Positions 1 through 9,881 of a stretch of 12,684 bases of DNA are shown in pieces (position 1 is the stretch's first letter; each line of letters starts with the position of its first letter). The stretch is from the NCBI GenBank assembly GCA_964430205.1, contig CAYSER010000024.1, forward strand, positions 1 through 12,684, given 5' to 3'. The stretch comes from CAJBLF01 sp964430205. GTDB lineage: Bacteria; Patescibacteriota; Gracilibacteria; Absconditabacterales; Absconditicoccaceae. The translations under genes were made by a program, and so were the position numbers. The notes under the pieces are model-generated. The model had not been told where the DNA came from. It worked only from the letters and a program-made list of their open reading frames with translations, and did not search any database.

Positions 1-1
1 A

Positions 2-658
2 TTTTCATGAGTGACGACATGAGCATATTACAATACCGGCAGGACGATCACGTTCAGTGATGCGAATCTTTCATGAGCGATATTGTCGTGATTGGATACT
101 TCGTATTATAGCTGAAATTTCCAGAGCGGGTCAACTGTCACATGAACAGGAAGATACTTGTTTACTGTCTATGATAAAGCGTGAAATAGTGATTCAGCAA
201 TATTTACCATAGATAAAACGCAACCTACATTCTCATGAGTGACGACATGAGCATATTACAATACCGGCAGGACGATAACGTTCAGTGATGAGAATCTTTC
301 ATGAGCAATATTGTCGTGACTGGATAATTCGTATTATAGCTGAAACTTTCAAAGCTGATCCACAGTGACATGAGAATGAAGATATGTGTTTATAGTATAT
401 GATATTGTAGGTAATTCAACTTGAGCGACTTTCACTATAGACAAAACATCGCCTATCTTCCGAGGCGTGACTACGTGATCTGTCTACAATACGTGAGTAA
501 GTATAGGGTTCTTGGATACGAATCCTGGTTATACCGGCAATCTGGATGGACAGCCGTATGCGAGCGGTACGCTCATCACCGGTGCCAGCACCCATACCTT
601 TGTCGTGACTGATGCTGCCGGCAATTCCACTGGTGCGACCTTTACCATTAGCTATGTC
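2..658 (+). repeat. Tandem 228-bp (76-residue) Ig-like repeats, two and a degenerate third
   Basis: Units begin at 2, 230 and 458, an exact 228-base period, and each opens with a Phe codon followed by a SGV..G..YNTG-like motif (RGV in the third). Units 1 and 2 are close at DNA level: bases 5-48 and 233-276 are identical (44 nt), with only scattered changes for about 60 bases beyond. The third is diverged and shorter. Related single units recur at about 1996-2226, 2441-2685 and 2997-3202. The array continues beyond the left edge, so its total copy number is unknown. Confidence 0.9.
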
Positions 659-3600
659 GGGGTTACGCTTATTACCTGAAGTTTATTGAATATTTCTGCC
701 GACAATGCCGCCGATTCATCCAGCGGATCTGCTTACTCTACATTGACGAATATCATCATCACTGAATGATCAGACGGAAACTTCCTTCCTGGCACGGGTG
801 TCACTCTCATCCTGACTGCACCGACCAACCGGAAATTCAAACCATGATCTGGAGGTATCACCTATAAGGGTGGTGTAGATAATATCAAGAGCGGTTCATT
901 AGCTGTAACAGACTCTACCATCACTGCTACATTGGATATTGTCGGTACTGATCTCCCTGATGCTATCTCCATCACTGATATCCAAGTGCAAGCGATCAGC
1001 GGCGAAGTCATCCCTTCTGATGGATATCTGCTTAGGACATGCGGGAATCCAGGAACCGCATCTATCTATAATATCACCTGCGATACTACGCAATTCTATA
1101 GATTTTCTCAAGCCCCTGGTGCGGCGACGAAGCTCATCCTTACCTTGCCTGGCCAGACGTTTGTCGACGGTTTCGGTAATTCCGGAACTGCGCTCAATCA
1201 GACAGCTAATGTCGCTTTCGATCTTGTAGGACTTACTGCGGTTGATCAATTCACCCATCTTGTGACTTCCTATGCTGGAGATAAGACCATTTCCTATACA
1301 TGATCCATAGATGGACTTTTCATTACCGGGGTCCACTTCACCAATGGACAATCCACTACGACACTTACGACGACATTGCCGTATCATCAGACTAATATTT
1401 CACTGAGCGCTACTGATGGGTCATTGCAAGGCGTTCCGAGCTCTTTGTTCGATAATATTGATAGCAATCCACCTTCGCTCACTTTTGTCCATATCTCTTC
1501 TGATAATAGCAATAGCTGAGCATTGGCTAAAGCAGGCGATATCATTACCATTTTCTTTACTTGAAGTGAAGTATTGACGTGAGTGACCGCTACTATCGAT
1601 GCTTCATCAGCGACCGTAACTAATCTCTGAATGTATGATCGGAAAGCTGAATATACGGTAACTACAGGAACCTCTGAATGATCTATCACCTTCCTGATCG
1701 GATATTCGGATCTTGCTGCTACTACGTGATCGACCTCTGCTACCACGGATAGTAGCCTTGTGACGGTAGATCTTACGAGTCCTACTTCTTCTGTTGTCTA
1801 TGCTCCTGCATCTGGCACTCGGACGAGCGGAAATGTTATAGCGACTTTGACATGATATCTTGAACCTCTCATTGTGACCAATACTTCATGATGATCCTTG
1901 TCCTATACCTTTACCTCAAATACCGGTTTCGTTTTCCAATTCACCGATATCGTTGGCAATACCTGATCCGCTTCTGCATCGGTCTCTCGGATTGATAAAC
2001 AACTTCCTACCTTTGCATGAGTCATCAGCGGGCATGAGTATCATACCTGAGTCAGTATTACCTTTTCAGATGATAATCCATGAGTCACGGCAACGCTCAG
2101 CTGAGGTGACTATACGTGAGGGGAGTATATCAGCGGTACGCTGATCACCAGTAGTGGCGTTTATATCTTTGTCGTCACTGATGCTGTCGGTAATACCAAT
2201 GGCGCAACTTTCACCATAACAATGCCTGATACGATACCACCTACTGCCTACGTCGAATATCTGCCTGCATCAGGTTCATGGACCAGCGGGAATGTCGATT
2301 CGATCGTGACATGATTCAACGAAGATATCTCTCGAGTCAATCAGACCGGCTATACCTTCACGGATAATAGCTCTTTCGTCTATGGGTTCACTGATATCGC
2401 CGGCAATACCTGATACGCTACAGGTATCGTAACGTGGATCGATAGGGTAGTCCCTACCTTCTCGTGAATCGCATCATGAGGATCCTATGTCGCTAGTGCG
2501 ACCATCTATTATGCCGATGATCATATCGGATGAGCTATCATCAGCGGATTAGATAATTCATACTATGATGGTAGCTATACTAGTGCTACTACGATCACGC
2601 AAACGTGAATCTTCCTCTTTACGGTCTATGATCTGGCCAGTAATAGCACGTGAGCTGTATTCACCATCACTTCTTCACCGGATACAACACCTCCTACCTT
2701 GGATGATATCAGCATATCATCAGACAATACCCATACCGATTATGCCGCTATAGGCAATCTCATAACCGTTATGTTCACCTGAAGCGAGGCGTTGTCATGA
2801 GTCTATGTGACGATTGATGGTAATGTAGCCACGATAAGCGGATCTGATCTCCTTCGGTTCGGTAGCTATGTGATGACCCTATCAGGACATGAAGGAACCA
2901 TCCCTTTCACCATCGACTATTTCGATCTCGCCAATAATACCTGATCCCAGATGTCGTGAACGACCGATGCATCCCAAGTGATCTTCGATAAGACATCTCC
3001 TATCTTCTCTTGAGTGTCTTCATGATCATCGTATGCTACTGGAGTTATGATCTTCTTCTCCGATGAGAATCCTTGAGTCACGGCAACCCTCAATGCGTCT
3101 CCGTACACCAGCGGAACTCTCATTACCTGAGCCAATACCTATACGCTTATTGTCACTGATACTGCCGGCAATACGACTTGAGCGATCTTCGCTATAAGTT
3201 ACTCAAAGATCTCCATCACTCCTGCTGACGGTGTATCTGATACCTTATCAGCTGATACGGCCGACAACGCTCTCGGTGGATGATCCTATACGACATTGTC
3301 AGATATCATCCTCAATGAAGGGGCGCCTACCAACTTTGATCAAGGTACCGGTACGCTGATCTTGACGGCTCCTGATAATCGGCAATTCAATCCTGGCAGC
3401 GGAAACATCTCTTGTCAGCTCGGTGCAAGGAATATAAAATCGTGTTCTCTTGTGGTTACCGAATCGACCATTACGGCTACGTTCTTTGTTTCTTGATCTG
3501 ATCTGGATGATTCCGTCTCTATCTATAATATCCAAGTCCAACCTATCACCGGAAATATCATTCCTTCTGCATGAAATATTCTGAGAACATGCTCGAATCC

Positions 3601-6574
3601 GTGAACAGCCTCTATCTTCGGTATTGACTGCGATTCGACGAATTTCTGAAATCTGGGTATGGTGCCAGGTGATCCTAGGAATCTCATCATCACCTTGCCT
3701 GGTGAGACGTTCGTCGATGGGGTAGGCAATTCCGGCACTGCACTTACTCAAGATGCCGGTGTATCTTTCGATATCGTCGGATTGACTGCTATAGATCAAT
3801 TCTCTCATATCGCATCGAGCTATGCAGGTAGCAAGACGATAAGCTATACTTGAGTTTCATGAATCTATACCACGGCAGTCTCTTTCTCTAGCGGACAATC
3901 CACTACGACGCTGACGACTACCTTGTTTGATGGCTGAACGGGAACGCTCTTTATCACCGCTACCGATGGAACTTTGGTTGGTATCGCGAGTTCTCCTCTT
4001 TCTCTAGGAGATACGGATGTCCCGATCATTACTTTGAGTTGATCTAATCCTCAGAATATCGAGATCTGAAACCCATATGCCGAGCTTTGAGCTACTGCCT
4101 ATGATACTGGCGATGGATGAGATATCTCACCATGGATTGTCATAGATTCATGAACCGTGAATATGTTGGCCACAGGTTCCTATACTGTTGCCTATGATGT
4201 CTCAGATACCCATGGCAATACGGGTATCCAACAGATAAGGACCGTCAATGTCGTCGATACGACACCTCCAGTCATCATCATGAGCGGAAGCGCTACGATG
4301 GATATTGAAGTTGGATCTTCTTTCACTGATCCAGGTGCTACTGCATCCGATGTGTTCTACGGCGATCTTACGATGAGCATCATCACTAGCGGTACGGTCG
4401 ATCCTAATACCATTGGCACTTACTCTATAACCTATGATGTCACGGATGTTAATGGCAATGATGCACTCCAACAGATAAGGACGGTCAATGTCGATGATAC
4501 TATTCCTCCTGTCGTTACGTTGAGTTGAAGTAATCCGCAGTATATCATTTTTTGAGATCCGTATGTCGAGCTTTGAGCTACTGCCTATGATACCTGAGAT
4601 GGCGGTGATGTTACCACGTCTATCGTGATAGATTCCTGATCGGTGAATCTTTCCGCTACTGGTTCCTATAGCGTATCCTATACCGTCGTCGATGGCCAAG
4701 GGAATACCTGACAAACCATCAGGACCGTCAATGTCATCCAGCCAGGCTCTCCAGTCATCACATTGCTTTGAACTACTCCTATCACTATCGAAGTCAGTAC
4801 CATGAGCTATATAGACTCATGAGCTACAGCATATGATCCTGAAGATGGAGATATCACGAGCAGTATCGTTACGAGCGGTGTGAGCGATGTCAACGTGAAT
4901 ATCGTCGGTACCTATTATATCACTTATGATGTGATGGATTCTAGCGGAAACTCTGCTCCGCAAGTGACTAGGACTATCTCTATCGTGGATACCACCATAC
5001 CGGAAATTACCCTCAGCTGATTAGCAACCGTCGATGTCCCAATCCATTCCTCATATACTGATGCCTGAGCTACGGCAGAGGATAATTATGATGGCGATCT
5101 GACCTCTAGCATCGTCACCAGCGGATCCGTCGATATCGATACTTTGGGTACCTATTATATCACTTATGATGTCACCGATAGCAATGCAAATGACGCAATA
5201 CAGGTCGTCAGGACCATCAATGTCATCTCAGGTGCCGATCTCACTGATTATTATGCTGCCATCGCTGCGGTCACGGAAAGTGATTTCCTCTCATCTAGCC
5301 GATCGATCTATCAATCTGTCGTCGATGCGAATGTCGTGACCAATGCTAATTCCCAGTGAGAAGTGGATGCTGCCACTGCGAATATCCTAGCGGCGCAAGC
5401 TAATCTAATCCTCAAGGTTACGTGATCAGAAGTCTTTTCCGGCAATGTTACTTTGAGCGGAACGGATACGGTCATCAATCATGATGTCTGATTCGAAAAT
5501 GGTGTAGGAACTGTGATCCTGCAATCCGGTCTGGTGATCTATGGTGTCGATACCTGAGATGTCGCGAATCTGATAATGACGACATGAGATTCCTCGTGAT
5601 TGACTAATCCTTGAGCATGAGCTATAGATATCTATATGTCATCATCTCCTACTACAACCTTAAAATTCTCGGAACCTGTGAAAATCCAGGTCAATGTATG
5701 AACCAATAGTCCAGTCTATCCAAGGATCAAGCATGCCGGCTGAGATCGGTGAATCGATGGATTGACGACCAATTCTAGTGCTACCTGTACCGATGGGTTG
5801 CCAGGATCTGCAGATCGCATCACGCTTTCCACTACGGTCACTCCATCCAGCAATATCATGACCATCTATATCTGTTCCGCTTCTACGGTCAGTGCAGTGA
5901 CCTCTCTCTCTACTTCTGGAGGTTGAGGATGATCGTCAAGTATGATAAAAGATGATTGTCCCGATGGCGATAAATCTCCGAGTTATTATGATGGTATCTG
6001 TACCTATGTCACTCAGACTCGGTGAGGCGAAATCCCTGGAATAACTTGACAGCTATGAAATATCACCAATTCTCCCTATTCCGTTGAGCTCAATACTGCA
6101 TATCTCTATGCTTTCGCTCATGGATTGACTACCCAATCGACTATTCTTTCCGCTGATATGGAAGGATATCTTTTGAGAATGCATATGGCTAAGATGATAA
6201 CCAACTATGCTACATCTGTTCTCCATAAGGTTCCTGACGACTCTTTGTCATGTGAATTCGACGATATGCGTTATGAATCCCAAGAGATGCAATTCTATGC
6301 TAAACTCGCTTGCCAGCTCCATCTCATGGGCATCGGATCTGACGGCAGTGTAGCTGAGAAATTCAATCCTCATGGATTGGTTACGAGAGCTGAGTTCTGA
6401 ACAGTTCTATCGAGATTGCTCTATGGCGATGAATATGACGGATGAACACCATATTATGCTAAGCATCTGCAAGCGCTCAAAGCCGCAGGCATCATGAGTC
6501 ATATCGAAAACCCTATGATGAAAGAACTGAGATGATATGTCCTGCTTATGCTGATGAGAGCATCTTCTCACTAA
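2..6574 (+). CDS. Giant modular surface protein with Ig-like repeats and SLH-like C-terminus (5' partial)
   Basis: One frame stays open across 2190 codons when TGA is read as Gly; it ends at TAA 6572-6574 and enters the window already open. Approximate order: Ig-like units (2-658), a large module (659-1460), Ig-like domains with motifs such as FTDIAGNTG and FSGV..G..Y.TGV (1461-3202), a second copy of the module (3203-4017), five DUF5011/HYR-like repeats (4018-5230), a FIVAR-like helical segment (5231-5422), a beta-rich domain, a Gly/Ser linker (about residues 1972-1980, window numbering), a CPDGDKSPSYYDGIC motif, and an SLH-like region from about 6083 containing VTRAEFGTVLSRLL and AKHLQALKAAGIM. 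Such proteins are exported and held on the cell envelope, often as adhesins; binding partner unknown. Signal peptide and start lie upstream of the window. TGA supplies 16 of 21 glycines in the first two repeats. A hairpin terminator follows 33 bases after the stop. Identity as a surface protein is strong; a role in host attachment is inference. Confidence 0.9.
659..1460 (+). repeat. Large ~270-residue module, copy 1
   Basis: The encoded segment aligns over its whole length with 3203-4017. Shared landmarks in order are: a TLILTAP / TLILTAPDNRQF-type strand, a DIQVQ/NIQVQ strand, LLRTCGNPGTASI, an ITC/IDC cysteine, LPGQTFVDGFGNSGTAL, DLVGLTAVDQF, and GQSTTTLTTTL. Cysteines in LLRTC and in the following ITCD/IDCD are kept in both copies and could form a disulfide. 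I do not recognise this module as a named family; it looks beta-rich and extracellular. Confidence 0.75.
3203..4017 (+). repeat. Large ~270-residue module, copy 2
   Basis: Diverged second copy of the module at 659-1460. It keeps ILRTCSNPGTASI, LPGETFVDGVGNSGTAL, DIVGLTAIDQF and GQSTTTLTTTL in the same order. It has extra cysteines near the middle (ISCQLGARNIKSC) that copy 1 lacks. It is followed directly by the DUF5011-like array, whereas copy 1 is followed by Ig-like domains, so the module moved as a unit into different contexts within the gene. Confidence 0.75.
4018..5230 (+). repeat. Five DUF5011/HYR-like Ig-fold repeats of ~80 residues
   Basis: Five units start near 4018, 4261, 4501, 4747 and 4996. 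Each runs: P.ITLSG, a GATA/GATAYD motif, DGDITSSIV or similar, GTYSITYDVTD..GN, then RTVNV. These are hallmarks of the cadherin-like DUF5011/HYR surface repeats. They give clean evidence for the code: in the GATA motif the Gly codon is TGA in units 1, 3, 4 and 5 but GGT in unit 2. Confidence 0.85.
5231..5422 (+). other. FIVAR-like helical segment within the surface protein
   Basis: This stretch departs from the beta-strand pattern around it. It encodes LTDYYAAIAAV, then SIYQSVVDANVV, SQGEVDAATANI and LAAQANLI, an amphipathic helical pattern resembling FIVAR/helical-bundle domains that often follow Ig-like repeats in Gram-positive surface proteins. Its role is probably structural or ligand-binding. 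The resemblance is by pattern only. Confidence 0.5.
6083..6574 (+). other. SLH-like C-terminal anchoring region of the surface protein
   Basis: The last ~164 codons encode LNTAYLYAFAHGLTT, then MAKMITNYA, ACQLHLMGIGSDG, LVTRAEFGTVLSRLL and YYAKHLQALKAAGIM, ending ELRGYVLLMLMRASSH. The recurring pattern (aromatic-A-x-x-hydrophobic, G-I/L, F.P...VTRAEF, Y..H..AL...GIM) matches S-layer homology domains, which bind cell-wall polymers. It follows a CPDGDKSPSYYDGIC segment and a five-Gly linker. The TGA at 6398-6400 falls inside the RAEFG motif and would remove the rest of the domain if read as stop. Confidence 0.7.
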
Positions 6575-6606
6575 AGCAATGCTTCGTTCTCATATACTAA
6601 GCATCA

Positions 6607-6645
6607 GGAAAAACAGCCCCGAGGCATATGACGGGCTGTTTTTCC
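6607..6645. terminator. Probable bidirectional intrinsic terminator
   Basis: Arms 6607-6619 and 6633-6645 are perfectly complementary over 13 bp, with a 13-base loop. The inner part is GC-rich (cagccc/gggctg) and the outer part is A on the left and T on the right, so each strand ends in a U run. It lies between the stop of the surface protein (6574) and the stop of the convergent metallopeptidase (6650), as expected for a shared terminator. Confidence 0.85.
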
Positions 6646-6649
6646 GAAC

Positions 6650-8071
6650 TTAGAACAATGATGTGAAATGGTTGAACTTTGCTGCCAACGGCTTCTTGAT
6701 CTGGGACATATAACCTCCCGAAAAATAATTCCCTGAATAATAATATCCGGTATAAATATCATATATCGCGGTTTCTCCGAGATATCGATGGAGGAATGAT
6801 TCCGCATAGTCTTCCATAGGTCCTGCTTTCGCGTACTCAGAGACGAATTCTGATTTCGGACATGTCATTTTATTGTTTTTCCGGCAGATGTCCTCAAACG
6901 ATTTCGTATCCTGATCTTTTGTATAATAGATATAATGACCTATCTCATGTATTGTTATCCCTTGGATATATGCTGTTAGATGATCGATGTATTCATAATT
7001 GAAACAGATATTGATATTGAGGATTATGCTTTGAATATCAGCTCAGACCACTTTATTCTTCGGTCAGATCTTCTTGTTGAAGACTGATAGTCCCAATGTC
7101 TTCTTGCAGTCCGGAGTATATTTGACCGTAATCTTATTCTTGATCGATGCTATATCCGATGAGGAGAGTATCTGTTTGTCTTTGAGCCTCTGGATGCTTG
7201 CAGTAATCACATTATCTGAGAGCTGGACTATCTTATCGCTGATTTCCCTGCTATATGTTCATGGCGTATAATAGGTCTCATAGATCCTCGTGTCATTAAT
7301 GCTAAGTCTGTTTTCATCTGTAGCTTGCACCCTAGTCCTTATTATCTGTTCATCCAACATCGGTCAAAGAATGGTGTCATTCTTCCTGTTGATGCTTTCG
7401 TAGACCGCATTCTGTGACTTGTCCAATTCTGATCATTTGAGTATCGAGGCAAACTCATTCCTCGCTTCGTCTGTCATCGCATAATCGATATATTTCTGTT
7501 GGCAGAAGTTACCCTCATCTATGGGAGATGTTCCCATCTGTCTGACATGCATCTTATACCTCTCGAAAATCCTTCACAGCGCTTCGAGCTTCTTCATCTT
7601 CTGTGCCGGAAGTCATGCTATGTTCTGCGTGATGATCTCTTTGATGCGTTTGTCTATGTCTTTGCTCACATACTCCGGACAATAATGGTTCAATGTGTCT
7701 TTGAGCATCTGATAATCGATGCTTTGATAGATGGTTGATTGCGGTATCTTCACTTTATTTTCTAGATACGTGATTGCATCTCTCAGGTTGGTGAAGTTGA
7801 TCTTACAGGTGGAGAGCGGTATGAGCTTTTCATTGTTTATACAGATCGATTCTACTGCGGCGAATGTAGGATGCCGATTGTAAATATCGAGCACGGCAAG
7901 TATCGCAAGTACCACCTTTAGCACCACTACCTTGAAGAGGAAAATCTTGACGAAAAAAAGATAGCTCAGGAGGTATCACATGGATGCATAGATGTATTTC
8001 TTGTGATGCCTTGCGAAATGCTGGCCGATTCTGTATGCATTGTGCTGTATCTGGGGGTGAATCTTGATCAT
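6650..8071 (-). CDS. Membrane-anchored HExxH zinc metallopeptidase
   Basis: 473 residues with eight in-frame TGA (Gly) codons; start ATG at 8071, stop TAA at 6650. A basic N-terminus (HFARHHKK) precedes a hydrophobic stretch at about residues 26-61, so one membrane anchor with the C-terminal body outside is likely. TIHEIGH places the zinc ligands at H375 and H379 and the catalytic base at E376; MEDYAESF (about 419-426) supplies a probable third ligand, E420 or E424. This is the gluzincin-type HExxH...E arrangement. The body carries eight cysteines, an even number that fits disulfides outside the cytoplasm. I cannot assign a peptidase family or substrate. A weak purine stretch (agag) lies just before the start, and the gene begins 15 bases after the upstream paralogue ends, so it is probably cotranscribed. 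The standard code would leave the HEIGH motif in a fragment without start or membrane anchor. Confidence 0.75.
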
Positions 8072-8086
8072 AGCAATCTCTATGGA

Positions 8087-9838
8087 TTAATGCAGTAGTT
8101 TCTTGAGTAGGAATATATTCAGTGTACTAGGTTTGAGCCTGAGATCGAAGTCCACGATGCTTCCTGTACACTCCAGATCGAGCTTTTCGCCGAATTTTGC
8201 GTGGATAATGTTCTGCAGCGGCAAGATGATCTTCCCTACCATCTCATTCTTGTTTTTGCTGTAACTGGATGCCGGAAGCTGTGTATTATTGATATATCTC
8301 CCCATATTTTCGAAGAGCATCCTTATCACTTCGATGGTCCCTGAATGTGTAAGGATCTCCTTGTGTGTAGCCACCTCGTTGTTGATGATGATCTTGTTGT
8401 CGATACAATCGAAGATGATACTATCCCCGTTCTGTTGTATCAATTCCCTGTGTTTCCCAAGGATCTTCTTCTGTGGATATCTTTCTGATAACGATCAGCA
8501 TTCCAATATCGCATCATTCTCCTTGAGATAGCTCGATATGATGTTTTTGTCCAGATATTGCTCGATGATCGGATGATCGATGCTGATACCGTCTTCCCAT
8601 GACATATAGATGGTATTGATTGTCGTATATCCGTGCCTCATCATCTCTTCTATCACGTTCTTTATTGTTTCCCTGCTTGTCTGTGCTTTGGTGACACACA
8701 GGAATGTCCCTCATGGCTTTCCGCTGGAGATGGGTATAAGGCCCATCCTCTCATTATTGAATATTCTCTGTTTCTTGAAAGTAGATACAATATCCCTGTA
8801 GACATCCATATAATCTTCGATAAGTACCTGTTGCGATCATAATTTGCTTATCTGATCCAAGAAGATATTGATCGTCTGTTCATTGGTCGGATTTGCTAAC
8901 ATATATTTTCCTGCTTCCATGATCTTGGCGAAGAGGAAATTCACGTAATCCTCAAATATGTTCGGATTCTTCTCTCCTGTCATATAATACGCATTTATCT
9001 TATCGTAATCTTTCTGTGCCTGCATATAGGTATCCCCATTATAGAATTCATTGAAGCTTGATCAGAAACTCAATATGCTAAAGTCCAGTATTTCCCTTAT
9101 TATCGGGAAGTTCTGATCATGGCATATGTTATTTCCTATCCTGACGAGTTTAGGATTGCTCTTCTCGAGGAATTCTTCGTTGGGGAATGTCTGGCACATG
9201 TTCCCATTATCTATCATTGCGGTGAATAGTATGCTTTGGTTGATATCTGCTGGATCTATTCCTGTTATCGATGCAAGCATATTGACCGCCATGTCGCATA
9301 TGCTTTTATAGATCTTGTTTTTGAATAGGTCATCATACTTCTGTGATTCCTCTAGTTGTTCTGGCATCACTTTGCCTCAGAGCAAGTGTATCGCCAATGA
9401 GATCAGCAGTGCCTGGATGGTTGATATTGCTGCTCCGACGCCTATCTGAGTTTCTGAAAGTATCATGATATCCACACCATTTTCTATCCCGTTACTATCC
9501 AACATCTTCCTTATGGTGTCGATCATCTTCTCGTACATGGTCGTACCTTGTATAATCTTCATGTTGTCTACATACGTGAATTCTTTATCGATAGGATTGA
9601 ATTCCTTGTATTCTGTGAAATGTATCTCTTTGTCTTCCCTGATATTGATCCCCATATACATCTTTGTCGGGAGCTTTTGGCATATCTTTCGTTTGATACC
9701 TGCCGTATGGGTGATGTTTCATCGATTATAGACGTTAGCACAGCTGATAATAAGGTTGCTTCTAGTGAAAAAATCCTCGTAGGTTTCAGGAAAGTTCTTT
9801 TGAATATGAAATGAATTCGTGATGACTCTTTGGGACAT
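8087..9838 (-). CDS. GHMP-kinase-like protein with C-terminal winged-helix-like domain, paralogue 2
   Basis: 583 residues with six TGA (Gly) codons; ATG 9838, TAA 8087. It aligns end to end with the gene at 9882-11606. Three segments resemble GHMP sugar-kinase motifs: SCANVYNRGN (32-41; compare SAPGRVNLIGEH), SETQIGVGAAIST (128-140; compare the P.G.GLSSSA ATP loop) and GLIPISSGKPGGTFLC (from 366; compare GA.ISGAGGGG). All are degenerate, so catalysis is uncertain. Residues ~475-575 (GTIEVIRMLFENMGRYINN, LP.SSYSKNKNEMVGKI..PL, then CTGSIVDFDLRL) follow the pattern of an OmpR/PhoB-type winged helix. The start is supported because MSQRVI aligns with MGSRII of the paralogue and an in-frame stop lies 12 bases upstream. 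No clear Shine-Dalgarno. It lies between its paralogue (43 bases) and the metallopeptidase (15 bases), in one apparent operon. Alternative: an unrelated two-domain regulator whose fold only mimics GHMP. Confidence 0.6.
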
Positions 9839-9881
9839 GAGCGTGGATTATTGAGTAAAGACTCATCTTTCCTATCATGCA

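Noticed and set aside
2..658. CRISPR-like array from regularly spaced identical segments
   Set aside because: The 228-base period is in-frame protein repeat with coding-like divergence; there are no short palindromic repeats with unique spacers.
4202..4714. Open frame of 170 codons on the minus strand (also similar ones at 899-1387 and 3299-3808)
   Set aside because: They lie opposite the surface-protein repeats, recur with the repeats, and encode no recognisable protein; they are antisense shadows.
2..6574. A decayed pseudogene broken by many stop codons
   Set aside because: All breaks are TGA, none TAA or TAG, over 2190 codons in one frame, and the protein across each TGA continues recognised repeats with Gly at that place.
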